NCBI RefSeq assembly: GCF_029945685.1
Contig: NZ_JAQSDA010000020.1
Span: 302,044 to 366,043 of the forward strand
Source: Polaromonas sp.
Lineage (GTDB): Bacteria; Pseudomonadota; Gammaproteobacteria; Burkholderiales; Burkholderiaceae_C
Direction of reading: 5' to 3'
DNA length: 64,000 nucleotides
Made by a program: the position numbers and the translations under genes. The notes under the pieces were generated by a model, which saw only the letters and a list, made by a program, of their open reading frames with translations, ran no database searches and had not been told where the DNA came from. The first letter of the stretch is position 1, and every line of letters begins with the position of its first letter. Positions 27,402 through 35,469 of the stretch are shown piece after piece.

Positions 27402-28892
27402 ATGCGTACCCCTCATTCAAGGAATTTTTCGCTCCTGGCCCTCGCTGCCGCCCTCGCGCTGGCCAGTCTGGGCGCCGCGGCGGCGCCGGCCGCAGCGACC
27501 CAGAACGGCGCATCGCCCGCTCCGGCCACTGAGCAGGCCAGAAGCGCCGTCAGGAAGTACACGCTTGAAACCGGCATCGTCAACGGCAAGATGGTGTTCA
27601 TCGACGACCGCGGCCAAGCCAACCCGCTGCTGCGCGCCAATGTGGGCGACACGGTGGAGATCCACCTCAAAAGTGGCGAAGGAGCACAGCACGACATCGC
27701 GATTCCGGAGCTGAAGGTCCAGTCGCAGAAATTCGACGCCGCCAGCGGCCCCACCACCCTGCGTTTCACCGTCACGCAGGCCGGCAAATTTGCCTACTAC
27801 TGCACCATCGCGGGCCACCGCCAGATCGGCATGGAAGGCGTGTTCGAGGTCGCCGGCACCGGCATCGCCGGGGCGGCACCAAAGGCCGCAGCCAGGACAA
27901 GCGGTGGGCCCGGCGCCGAGCTGTACACCGCGCCCGCTGTGCGGCCCGCCGATGCGGCCGCCGTGAGTGTGGCGATGGACCCGGCGGCCGTGCCCACCCC
28001 CATAGGCGCACGTGCCCCGCAGCACCTGAAGTACCGCCTGGAAACCGTGGAACTGGCCGGCAAGCTTGACGACGGCACCAGCTTCACCTACTGGACCTTT
28101 GACCGCAAGGTGCCCGGTCCCATGCTGCGCGCCCGCATCGGCGACACCATCGAGCTGACCCTGGCCAATGCCCGGGACAGCAAGATGATTCATTCCATCG
28201 ACCTGCATGCGGTGACCGGCGGTCACGGTGGCGGCGAACACACCCAGGTCGGCCCCGGCCAGGAAAAAACCATCACCTTCAAGGCGCTGAACGCCGGGCT
28301 GTTTGTGTACCACTGCGCCACGCCACTGGTGCCGCAGCACATCTCGGCCGGCATGTACGGCATGATTCTGGTCGAGCCCGAAGGCGGCCTGGCCAAGGTG
28401 GACCGCGAGTACTACGTGATGCAGGGCGACATGTACACCACCCGCCCGCACGGCGCCAGGACACACCAGGATTTCGACCTGGACAAGATGGCGGCCGAGC
28501 TGCCCGACTACTACGTCTTCAACGGCGCGGTGGGCTCGCTGACCAAGGAGCACAAGCTCACCGCCACGGTGGGTGAGACCGTGCGCATCTTCTTTGGTGT
28601 GGGTGGCCCGAACAAGATCTCGTCTTTCCACGTGATCGGCGAGATCTTCGACAAGGTCTACAGCGAAGGCTCTGTGAGTTCGGTCAAGCGTGACGTGCAG
28701 ACCACGCTGGTTGCGCCGGGCGGTGCCACCATTGTCGAGTTCAAGGTGGACTACCCGGGCAGCTACCTGCTGGTGGACCACGCCCTGTCGCGGGCCGGCA
28801 AGGGACTGGTCGGCACGCTGGAAGTTGCCGGTGCCGCCGATGCAGGCATCTACAAGGCACACACGCCAGGCAAGGCAGCGGCCACCCACTGA
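27402..28892 (+). CDS. nirK: copper nitrite reductase NirK (AniA type) with extra N-terminal cupredoxin domain
   Basis: Reduces nitrite to NO in the periplasm. It has 496 residues from the ATG at 27402 (AAGG eight bases upstream) with a signal peptide (SLLALAAALALASLGAAAA). Residues about 50-150 form an added cupredoxin with a full type 1 copper site: His97, Cys134, His139, Met144. The two core domains carry type 1 ligands His264, Cys305, His313 and Met318, type 2 ligands His269, His304 and His460, and catalytic Asp267 and His410. The loop YHCATPLVPQHISAGMYG is AniA-like. No other denitrification gene is nearby. Confidence 0.94.
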   Translation: MRTPHSRNFSLLALAAALALASLGAAAAPAAATQNGASPAPATEQARSAVRKYTLETGIVNGKMVFIDDRGQANPLLRANVGDTVEIHLKSGEGAQHDIAIPELKVQSQKFDAASGPTTLRFTVTQAGKFAYYCTIAGHRQIGMEGVFEVAGTGIAGAAPKAAARTSGGPGAELYTAPAVRPADAAAVSVAMDPAAVPTPIGARAPQHLKYRLETVELAGKLDDGTSFTYWTFDRKVPGPMLRARIGDTIELTLANARDSKMIHSIDLHAVTGGHGGGEHTQVGPGQEKTITFKALNAGLFVYHCATPLVPQHISAGMYGMILVEPEGGLAKVDREYYVMQGDMYTTRPHGARTHQDFDLDKMAAELPDYYVFNGAVGSLTKEHKLTATVGETVRIFFGVGGPNKISSFHVIGEIFDKVYSEGSVSSVKRDVQTTLVAPGGATIVEFKVDYPGSYLLVDHALSRAGKGLVGTLEVAGAADAGIYKAHTPGKAAATH

Positions 28893-28916
28893 GCGGCCGG
28901 CCAACCGCCTGACCCG

Positions 28917-28949
28917 GGCTGTCCGCTGTCATGGCGGACAGCCTTTTTT
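28917..28949 (+). terminator. terminator after nirK
   Basis: GGCTGTCCGC pairs with GCGGACAGCC around a 7-base loop, followed by TTTTTTA. Confidence 0.88.
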
Positions 28950-28955
28950 ATGTCC

Positions 28956-30446
28956 TCAAGGGACGGCGCCGACCGGGAGCCGCTCGAACACGGCCATCGA
29001 TTCCACATGCGCGGTGTGCGGAAACATGTTGACCACGCCGGCCGTGGTGCAGCGGTAACCCGCGTCATTGACCAGCACGCCCGCATCACGCGCCAGCGTG
29101 GCCGGGTTGCAGCTGACATACACGATGCGCTGCGGCGGTGTCCAGTTGCCGATCTGCAGGTTTTGCTGCCCGCCGGCGTCGTCACAAGGCACACCGGTGA
29201 CGATCTGCTGGTGCAGCGCAGCCAGGGCCTTGAACAGCTCGAACGCGCCTTCGCGCGGCGGGTCAACCAGCCACTTGTCGGCAGCGCCGTCCTTCACGAG
29301 CATGCCGGGTGTCATCTCGAACAGGTTGCGCGCTACAAATTTAGTAGCTGCCAGCGCCCGCCCCTTCTGGGCGGAGGCCTTGTTTGATTCGTAATTCTCG
29401 CGCGAACGGGCAACCAGCACCTCGCTGCCCTCGATGCCCAGCACCTCGCGCGCCTGGGTGGCCAGCGGCAAGGTGAAATTGCCGAGGCCGCAAAACCAGT
29501 CGATCACGCGCTCGTGCGCCTGCACGCCGAGCAGGCGCAACGCGCGCGACACCAGCACCTGGTTGATGTGCGGGTTGACCTGGGTGAAGTCGGTCGGTTT
29601 GAAGGGCATGGTGATGCCGTAGTCGGGCAGGCCATAGCTGAGTTGTGGCCCACCTTCATCCAGCAGATGCACGGTTTCCAGCCCGCCGGGCTGCAGCCAC
29701 CACTGCAGGCCGGGATGGGCCAGCGCAAAGGCACGCAGCTTCGCCAGGTCGCCCCCCGACAGCGGCTCCATGTGGCGCAGCACCATGGCCGTCACCGTGT
29801 CGCCGCAGGCCAGCTCGATCTGCGGCAGGGTTTCCCTGGCATCCATGCCCGCGATCAGCGCGCGCAGCGGCAGCAGCAGGTCGCTGACATGCCGGGGCAA
29901 CACGTGGCACTCGCGCATGTCGGCCACATAGCCGCTTTTGCGCTCGTGAAACCCGACCAGCACCTCGCCTTTTTTCCGCACATAACGCACCGACAGCCTG
30001 GCCCGGTAGCGGTAGTTCCACGCCGGCCCTTCAATCGGCCGGAGGATGTTGCCGGCCTTGAGTTTGCCGATGTGCCAGAGGTTGTCCTCCAGCACCCGCT
30101 GCTTGACGGCCACCTGGGCGCCCACATGCAGGTGCTGCATCTTGCAGCCGCCACAGGCGCCGGTGTGCAGGCCGAAATGCGGGCACTGGGGCCGTACACG
30201 CTGCGAGGACTCGCGCAGCACCGCCATCAACGTGGCTTTTTCAAAACTCGGTTTCTTGCGGTAGACGCTGGCGCTGACGGTCTCGAAGGGCAAGGCGCCT
30301 TCGATGAACACCACCTTGCCGTCGTCCCGGTGCGCAATGCCCTGGGCTTCGATGTCGAGCGACTCGATGGTGAGCAGATCGGGCGGGTAGTCGGTCTGTG
30401 CGGGTGCGGGCGGGTGTTGCGGCTGGTGGTGTTTTCTTCTGGACAT
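28956..30446 (-). CDS. rlmD: 23S rRNA (uracil-1939-C5)-methyltransferase
   Basis: Methylates U1939 of 23S rRNA with SAM. It has 496 residues from the ATG at 30446 ([10 protein letters not shown]). A TRAM-like domain ([20 protein letters not shown]) precedes a [4Fe-4S] cluster motif with C, CGGC in [19 protein letters not shown]. The SAM domain includes [14 protein letters not shown], and the catalytic Cys is in [14 protein letters not shown] family-1 repeat is inserted in frame at residues 351-372 between a helix and strand of the SAM domain. It lies downstream of the surE-pcm-nlpD cluster on the same strand. Confidence 0.94.
   Translation of the reverse strand: MSRRKHHQPQHPPAPAQTDYPPDLLTIESLDIEAQGIAHRDDGKVVFIEGALPFETVSASVYRKKPSFEKATLMAVLRESSQRVRPQCPHFGLHTGACGGCKMQHLHVGAQVAVKQRVLEDNLWHIGKLKAGNILRPIEGPAWNYRYRARLSVRYVRKKGEVLVGFHERKSGYVADMRECHVLPRHVSDLLLPLRALIAGMDARETLPQIELACGDTVTAMVLRHMEPLSGGDLAKLRAFALAHPGLQWWLQPGGLETVHLLDEGGPQLSYGLPDYGITMPFKPTDFTQVNPHINQVLVSRALRLLGVQAHERVIDWFCGLGNFTLPLATQAREVLGIEGSEVLVARSRENYESNKASAQKGRALAATKFVARNLFEMTPGMLVKDGAADKWLVDPPREGAFELFKALAALHQQIVTGVPCDDAGGQQNLQIGNWTPPQRIVYVSCNPATLARDAGVLVNDAGYRCTTAGVVNMFPHTAHVESMAVFERLPVGAVP
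29332..29396 (+). repeat. palindromic repeat family 1, copy F, in frame inside rlmD
   Basis: GCTACAAATTTAGTAGCTGC, then CAGCGCCCGCCCCTTCTGGG and CGGAGGCCTTGTTTGATTCG. On the coding strand it adds about eight residues (near [10 protein letters not shown]) compared with the usual RlmD spacing. The AT-rich ends differ from the surrounding gene. Confidence 0.7.
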
Positions 30447-30640
30447 GCCCCATTGTCTCAGGCCAGTACAGCAGCAAGAAGCCGCCAAACGCAATGAAAG
30501 GCTTGGCTTCGGCTCCAGGGCAAGGCGCAGGTGGCGGCGCCCGCATGCCCCGGCCGGGCCCGCCGGTGCTTTCGGCCACGGCATCGGCCGGCGGCAGTTC
30601 ACGGGCGCAGCGACGACGGGACCACGCAGCGCACCGGGAC

Positions 30641-30698
30641 GCTACCAGATTGATAGCTGCCTGCGCCCTTCCCACAAGGGCAGAGAACCGATTTGATG
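30641..30698 (+). repeat. palindromic repeat family 1, copy G
   Basis: GCTACCAGATTGATAGCTGC, then CTGCGCCCTTCCCACAAGGG and CAGAGAACCGATTTGAT. This is one of the cleanest copies. It lies in the 368-bp gap between nlpD and rlmD, where some relatives carry rpoS. Nothing else is seen in this gap apart from the nlpD terminator. Confidence 0.72.
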
Positions 30699-30754
30699 CA
30701 TGATCATGATGAGATTCCACCGCCGTGCTTCGGGTTGGCCGTGGACGCCACGGC

Positions 30755-30787
30755 AAAAAAAAGGGAGCCCTGCACTGCAGGGCTCCC
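30755..30787 (-). terminator. terminator after nlpD
   Basis: GGGAGCCCTGC-ACT-GCAGGGCTCCC, an 11-bp perfect stem; on the minus strand it is followed by TTTTTTTT, 28 bp after the nlpD stop. Confidence 0.9.
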
Positions 30788-30814
30788 TGGGGATATCGCG
30801 GCGGCGCGGTCCGA

Positions 30815-31738
30815 TTATTTGGCGGGCAGGAACCTGGCCGGGTCCACCGGCTTGCCTTGTTTGCGGATTTCAAAATGCAGCTTCACGCGGTCGGTGTCGC
30901 TGGCGCCCATCTCGGCAATCTTCTGGCCCTTGCGCACCGACTGGTCTTCCTTGACCAACAGCGTGTGGTTGTGTGCGTAGGCGGTCAGGAAGGTGTTGTT
31001 GTGCTTGAGGATGATCAGGTTGCCGTAACCACGCAGGCCGGCGCCGGCGTACACCACGCGGCCGTCGGCAGACGCGATCACCGGGTCGCCGGTCTTGCCA
31101 GCAATGTCCACGCCCTTGTTCTTGGCCTCGTCAAAACCTGCAAGGACCTGGCCCTGCGCCGGCCAGATCCAGGCGAGGTCGTCCTCGCCGCCCGGCGTGG
31201 AGGCCGACGCCGCAGGTTTGGCGGCGCTGGCGCTCGCAGTCACCGGGGCCGGGGCACTGCCCGCGGGTGTCGGTGGAAGCGGCGTGACCGCGCCGGACGT
31301 CACGGGCCGCGACACGGCCACGGAGGTTTCCACCGGCGGTGCCACGCGCAATACCTGGCCGACTTCGATCAGGTTGGGATTTTCAAGATTGCTCCAGCGC
31401 CCGATGTCGCGCCAGTTCTGGCCGGTGTCCAACCCGATGCGGATCAGGGTGTCGCCGGGCTTGACGGTGTAGTAGCCGGGCTTGCCGGCATTCTCAAAAC
31501 CCGGCAGCTGCTTGACGCTTGCGGGATCAACCGCGCCCACAGGCGCACGCCCCATGCCGGCGCCGCGGTCCTCCACCGGCGCGCGACCCAGGCTGCGCGT
31601 GCCGCAGGCAGACAGCAGCAGCACCGCGGCGGCCAGAAAACAGCTCGTCAGCAGGCGGCCCGCGCGCTGGCCGCCGCGGCGACCTTCAAGAGCCGTGTAA
31701 AAAGACGCTGTCATGGCCGATCCGGCTTGTTCATTCAT
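30815..31738 (-). CDS. nlpD: lipoprotein NlpD, LysM/LytM-domain amidase activator
   Basis: Outer-membrane lipoprotein that activates the cell-division amidase AmiC. It has about 307 residues; a GTG at 31750 is an alternative start. The lipobox LLLSAC gives the lipidated Cys. A LysM domain (YYTVKPGDTLIRIGLDTGQN) follows, then a Pro/Ala linker and a LytM domain. The LytM zinc ligands are degenerate (NKGVDIAG instead of HxxxD, KLHFEIR at the end), as in activator-type NlpD. It follows pcm and surE. Confidence 0.93.
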   Translation of the reverse strand: MNEQAGSAMTASFYTALEGRRGGQRAGRLLTSCFLAAAVLLLSACGTRSLGRAPVEDRGAGMGRAPVGAVDPASVKQLPGFENAGKPGYYTVKPGDTLIRIGLDTGQNWRDIGRWSNLENPNLIEVGQVLRVAPPVETSVAVSRPVTSGAVTPLPPTPAGSAPAPVTASASAAKPAASASTPGGEDDLAWIWPAQGQVLAGFDEAKNKGVDIAGKTGDPVIASADGRVVYAGAGLRGYGNLIILKHNNTFLTAYAHNHTLLVKEDQSVRKGQKIAEMGASDTDRVKLHFEIRKQGKPVDPARFLPAK

Positions 31739-31829
31739 TGCTTGATTCACCCTGTTCTACAAAGCTGTCTGTTTCTTCTGCGATCCTGGCGCCGGGAGAC
31801 ACCATGAACGCACCCGGGTTCATGCCCGC

Positions 31830-32702
31830 TCAGCTGGTTCCTGATTTTAGAGGTACAAAGTGCACGGCCTCAAGAACGGTCTGTGTAACACCCTGTGGGG
31901 TCCGGTCAAGCACCACCAGCGCCTGGGCACCGCCGGCCACATGCATGGGCGCCACCAGACGGCCGCCGACCGCCAGCTGCTCGACCCAGGCCGGCGGAAT
32001 CGCCTCGCCGCCGGCGGCCGCAATGATGGCCGCGTAAGGCGCGCCCCTGGCATAACCCACCATGCCGTCGCCAAACAGCAGGTGCACATTGGCCAGGCGA
32101 AAGGCCCGCAGGTTCTCGCGCGCCTTGTCGTGCAGGCCGCGCAGGCGCTCGATGCTGTAGACCTCGCTGGCGAGCTGGCCCAGCAGCGCGGCCTGGTAAC
32201 CACAACCGGTGCCGATTTCCAGCACGCGCCCCAGCTTGCCCGCCGGGCTGCCGGCCCCCTGGCGCAGCAGCTCCAGCATGCGGGCCACCACATTGGGCTT
32301 GGAAATCGTCTGGCCCAGCCCGATTGGCAGGCTGGTGTCTTCATAGGCCTGGTTGACCAGCGCCGTGTCGACAAAACGGTGGCGCTCGACATGGCCCATG
32401 GCGGCGAGCACCTGGGCGTCCGAGATACCCTGCGCCGCCAACTTGCTGACCATGCGTGCGCGTACCGCCCTGGAGTCCAGGCCGACACCGCTGGTGAGCA
32501 CGGTCTTGACCTGTTTTTTTGAGTCAAAAATGCCTGAATCCCTTTCCGGATGGGCGCGACCAGCTACCTTTTTGGTAGCAGAAGGCGTCCCGGCATCGGG
32601 TTCGAGGCGAACCGGAAAACCCGGCCGACGCGCTGGCGTGGCACCGGCCGCGCTGGCCGCCGGACCGATGGGCTTGAAGGACGGCTTCGGCGTGGGCTTC
32701 AT
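31830..32702 (-). CDS. pcm: protein-L-isoaspartate O-methyltransferase
   Basis: Repairs isoaspartyl sites in aged proteins with SAM. It has 290 residues, longer than the usual 210-220 because of a variable N-terminal extension of about 75 residues. The core starts ARMVSKLAAQGISDAQVLAA; the substrate loop is SLPIGLGQTISKPNVVARML and SAM motif I is VLEIGTGCGYQAALL. A family-1 repeat lies in the extension at residues 41-64. The gene overlaps surE by 4 bp. Confidence 0.94.
   Translation of the reverse strand: MKPTPKPSFKPIGPAASAAGATPARRPGFPVRLEPDAGTPSATKKVAGRAHPERDSGIFDSKKQVKTVLTSGVGLDSRAVRARMVSKLAAQGISDAQVLAAMGHVERHRFVDTALVNQAYEDTSLPIGLGQTISKPNVVARMLELLRQGAGSPAGKLGRVLEIGTGCGYQAALLGQLASEVYSIERLRGLHDKARENLRAFRLANVHLLFGDGMVGYARGAPYAAIIAAAGGEAIPPAWVEQLAVGGRLVAPMHVAGGAQALVVLDRTPQGVTQTVLEAVHFVPLKSGTS
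32512..32582 (-). repeat. palindromic repeat family 1, copy H, in frame inside pcm
   Basis: TTTTTTTGAGTCAAAAATGC, then CTGAATCCCTTTCCGGATGG and GCGCGACCAGCTACCTTTTT. It encodes roughly TKKVAGRAHPERDSGIFDSK in the N-terminal extension of Pcm. The runs of A and T stand out in a GC-rich gene. Confidence 0.7.
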
Positions 32703-33523
32703 GCCGCCGCCGCGGCGGGCCCTGCCCCCGTTTCGCTTCGCGCGGCCTGGCTCAGCTGGGCCGCCGTCTGCGCCCAGTAAGGCAGCCGCTCGTGGTCCGT
32801 CAGGTCAACCTGCAGCGGCGTGATCGAGGCAAAGCCGTGCCGGGTGGCGAAAAAGTCCGTGCCCTCGCCCTCTTCCTTGGCCGCGCCGGCACCGCCTATC
32901 CAGTACATGGTTTCGCCGCGCGGACTGGTCTGCGTGATGACGCGCTCCGCCGCATGGCGCCGGCCCAGGCGGCAGACCTTGAAGCCCTGGATCTGCGCGT
33001 CCGGCAGGTTGGGAATATTCACATTGAGCAGCCAGGGCGCCAGCGTCGGCTGCGCGCCTTCGGCAATTTTCTCGAGCGAGGGCATCAGCTGCAGCACCAG
33101 GTCGCGCGCGCGCCGCCCGGCCACGTCGATGTGGGCCCAGCCCTTCTCGGTCTGTGAAAACGCAATCGAGGGAATGCCGAACAGATAACCCTCCATGGCG
33201 GCGCCCACGGTGCCCGAATAAATCGTGTCGTCCCCCATGTTGGCGCCATTGTTGATGCCCGAGACCACCAGGTCCGGCCGGTAGCCCAGCAGCCCGGTCA
33301 GCGCAATGTGCACACAGTCGGCCGGCGTGCCGTTGATGTAACGAAAACCGTTGGCCGCCGTCTGCACATACATCGGCGAATGCAGGGTCAGCGCGTTCGA
33401 TTTGGCGCTGTTGTTCTGCTCGGGTGCCACGACTTCCACATCGGCAATGTCCTTCAGGGCCTCGTACAGGGCGATGATGCCGGAGGCCTGGTAGCCGTCG
33501 TCGTTGCAGATCAGGATTTTCAT
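32699..33523 (-). CDS. surE: 5'/3'-nucleotidase SurE
   Basis: Metal-dependent phosphatase that removes phosphate from nucleoside monophosphates. It has 274 residues and begins MKILICNDDGYQASGIIALY, with the metal-binding DD pair. The second signature reads VVSGINNGANMGDDTIYSGT. It is first in surE-pcm-nlpD, an order shared with many proteobacteria, and overlaps pcm by 4 bp. Confidence 0.96.
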   Translation of the reverse strand: MKILICNDDGYQASGIIALYEALKDIADVEVVAPEQNNSAKSNALTLHSPMYVQTAANGFRYINGTPADCVHIALTGLLGYRPDLVVSGINNGANMGDDTIYSGTVGAAMEGYLFGIPSIAFSQTEKGWAHIDVAGRRARDLVLQLMPSLEKIAEGAQPTLAPWLLNVNIPNLPDAQIQGFKVCRLGRRHAAERVITQTSPRGETMYWIGGAGAAKEEGEGTDFFATRHGFASITPLQVDLTDHERLPYWAQTAAQLSQAARSETGAGPAAAAA

Positions 33524-33610
33524 GTTTCTGATTTTAGGGCCTCAGGTCTCACGGGTGACAAAGCGCGACGGCCTGTCGCTTGCCGCTGCGGTGAACCTGC
33601 CTATGATCTG

Positions 33611-33682
33611 GAACCCCCACGTTTTTCACTGCGTGTAATGCACTGCCCCCCGAGGGGGCTATTTTTCCTAGGGGCGGCCCGT
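33611..33682 (+). repeat. 100-bp intergenic repeat family 2, copy 2 (truncated)
   Basis: GAACCCCCACGTTTTTCACT, then GCGTGTAATGCACTGCCCCC and CGAGGGGGCT. It keeps the left half (CCCCCACG and CCCCCCGAGGGGG) but lacks the right GCGGCCCCTGCTTGAA end. It lies before the oxidoreductase gene. Confidence 0.6.
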
Positions 33683-33733
33683 CGGAAAAAATGCATGGAA
33701 TTTTCGCCGCAATAACCATTAATGGAGACCCTC

Positions 33734-34708
33734 ATGCATGCCTGGCTTTGTGAAGACCCCACCGGCGTTGACGCCCTGACCTGGAAAGAATTGCCCACCC
33801 CCGCGCCCAAGGCCGGCGAGGTGCTGATCGAAATCAAGGCCGCCAGCCTGAATTTCCCCGACCTGCTGATCGTGCAGAACAAGTACCAGATGAAACCCCC
33901 ACTGCCTTTTGTGCCGGGCTCTGAGTACGCGGGCATCGTGCAGGCGGTCGGCGAAGGCGTCAAACACCTGAAGGTCGGCCAGAACGTCGCCTGCCTGTCG
34001 GGCACCGGCGGTTTTGCCACCCACACCATCGCACCGGCGGCCCTGTGCATGCCGCTACCCGACGGCTTTCCGTATGTCGACGCCGCGGCCTTCATCATGA
34101 TTTACGCCACCTCGCACCACGCGCTGGTGGACCGCGCGCAGCTCAAGGCCGGTGAAACCGTGCTGGTGCTGGGCGCAGCCGGCGGCGTCGGCACCTCGGC
34201 CATCCAGATCGCCAAGGCCATGGGTGCCAAAGTGATTGCGGCCGCCTCCACCGACGAAAAATGCGCACTTTGCAAATCCATAGGTGCCGATGCCACCATC
34301 AACTACAGCACCGAAAACCTGCGCGAGGCCATCAAGTCCCTCACCGACGGCAAGGGTCCCGACGTGATTTACGACCCCGTGGGTGGTGATTTTGCAGAGC
34401 CGGCTTTCCGCTCCATCGCCTGGCGCGGCCGCTACCTGGTAGTGGGCTTTGCGTCCGGCCCCATCCCCTCGCTGCCACTGAACCTGACCCTGCTCAAGGG
34501 TGCGTCCATCGTCGGCGTGTTCTGGGGCGGCTTTGCGAAAAACGAGCCCAAGGCCAGCGCCGCCGCCATGGCCGAACTGGCGCAGTGGTACGCGCAAGGC
34601 AAGATCAAGCCGGTCATCGACCGCACCATGCCCATGGCCGAGCTCAAGGCCGCGTACGCCCACATGGGATCGCGCGGTGTCAAAGGAAAACTGGTGATGG
34701 TCAACTGA
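33734..34708 (+). CDS. NADPH:quinone oxidoreductase, zinc-free MDR family
   Basis: A 324-residue medium-chain reductase of the quinone oxidoreductase group. GGAG six bases before the ATG at 33734 supports this start over one 12 bases earlier. The N-terminal domain has KAASLNFPDLLIVQNKYQMK and VPGSEYAGIVQAVGEGV; the Rossmann motif is VLVLGAAGGVGTSAIQIAKA. Zinc ligands are absent. It probably reduces quinones or enoyl/enone compounds with NADPH; the true substrate is not evident. Confidence 0.88.
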   Translation: MHAWLCEDPTGVDALTWKELPTPAPKAGEVLIEIKAASLNFPDLLIVQNKYQMKPPLPFVPGSEYAGIVQAVGEGVKHLKVGQNVACLSGTGGFATHTIAPAALCMPLPDGFPYVDAAAFIMIYATSHHALVDRAQLKAGETVLVLGAAGGVGTSAIQIAKAMGAKVIAAASTDEKCALCKSIGADATINYSTENLREAIKSLTDGKGPDVIYDPVGGDFAEPAFRSIAWRGRYLVVGFASGPIPSLPLNLTLLKGASIVGVFWGGFAKNEPKASAAAMAELAQWYAQGKIKPVIDRTMPMAELKAAYAHMGSRGVKGKLVMVN

Positions 34709-34837
34709 GTAGCAGCCCGCCAAATCACCGCGGGTGCCCGGAACTGGGTACTTTTGCGCAGCAATCGTCCCGGAACATCCGGGACAGCGACATACTTTGG
34801 GGGTATATTGGTTTTTCCTTGGCAATGGAGGACGACA

Positions 34838-35278
34838 ATGGGCACACCAACCATGCTGGTGGTGGAAGACAATCCAGATCACCTTGAATTGACCCTGACC
34901 ATCCTCGAGCAAAACGGCGTGCCGCACCAGATCGTGGTGGCCCGTGATGGTCTGGAAGCCCTGGACTATCTGTTCTGCCAGGGCCTCTACAGCGACCGCA
35001 ACCCTGACGAACAGCCCGAACTCGTCATGCTCGACCTCGGCCTGCCCAAAATGAACGGCCTGCAGGTGCTGCAGCGCATGCGTGATGATCCCCGTACGTT
35101 TTTTGTGCCTGTGATCATGCTGACCTCTGCGAGCGAGCAGTCCGACGCGATCCTGGCCCTGAAAGGCGGGCTCAACAGCTATGTCAGCAAGCCGCTCGAT
35201 ATTCGCGACTTCGAAGCCAGGCTGGAGGAAATCCGGGAGTACTGGCGCCTGTCCGGTCTCGCCCCCTTGAGCGCCTGA
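34838..35278 (+). CDS. single-domain response regulator (Rcp1-like)
   Basis: A stand-alone CheY-like receiver of 146 residues with GGAGG six bases before the ATG. Acidic residues in VVEDNPDH, the phosphorylated Asp in VMLDLGLPKMNG, the Thr/Ser in MLTSASEQ and the Lys in VSKPLDIRDF are all present. The spacing (an extended loop FCQGLYSDRNPDEQPELVML) is typical of the Rcp1 group that partners hybrid or phytochrome-type kinases. No kinase is encoded beside it. Confidence 0.9.
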   Translation: MGTPTMLVVEDNPDHLELTLTILEQNGVPHQIVVARDGLEALDYLFCQGLYSDRNPDEQPELVMLDLGLPKMNGLQVLQRMRDDPRTFFVPVIMLTSASEQSDAILALKGGLNSYVSKPLDIRDFEARLEEIREYWRLSGLAPLSA

Positions 35279-35302
35279 CCCACCTTTGTGTTTCGCCCAA
35301 AG

Positions 35303-35329
35303 AAAAAGCCCCTGCAAAGGGGCTTTTTT
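35303..35329. terminator. bidirectional terminator between the response regulator and tRNA-His
   Basis: AAAAGCCCC-TGCAAA-GGGGCTTTTTT with A-run and T-run, between convergent genes. Confidence 0.85.
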
Positions 35330-35339
35330 CTTGACATAC

Positions 35340-35416
35340 TGGGGTGGCTGATGGGGCTCGAACCCACGACAACAGGAATCACAATCCTGGACTCTACCAA
35401 CTGAGCTACAGCCACC
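35340..35416 (-). tRNA. tRNA-His (GTG)
   Basis: A 77-nt cloverleaf on the minus strand. The acceptor GGTGGCT pairs with AGCCACC, with the extra 5' G typical of tRNA-His, and 3' CCA is encoded. The anticodon loop TTGTGAT gives GTG. The T arm contains GTGGGTTCGAGCCCCA. It is nearly identical to the E. coli tRNA-His. It lies downstream of ppiD. Confidence 0.97.
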
Positions 35417-35469
35417 GAAGCCTCACATTATAGCGGGAACTGTGCGCCTTATACGCCGCACCCGCTGCT

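Noticed and set aside
30815..31738. An active LytM endopeptidase
   Set aside because: The zinc ligands are degenerate (NKGVDIAG, KLHFEIR), so it is an amidase activator of the NlpD type.
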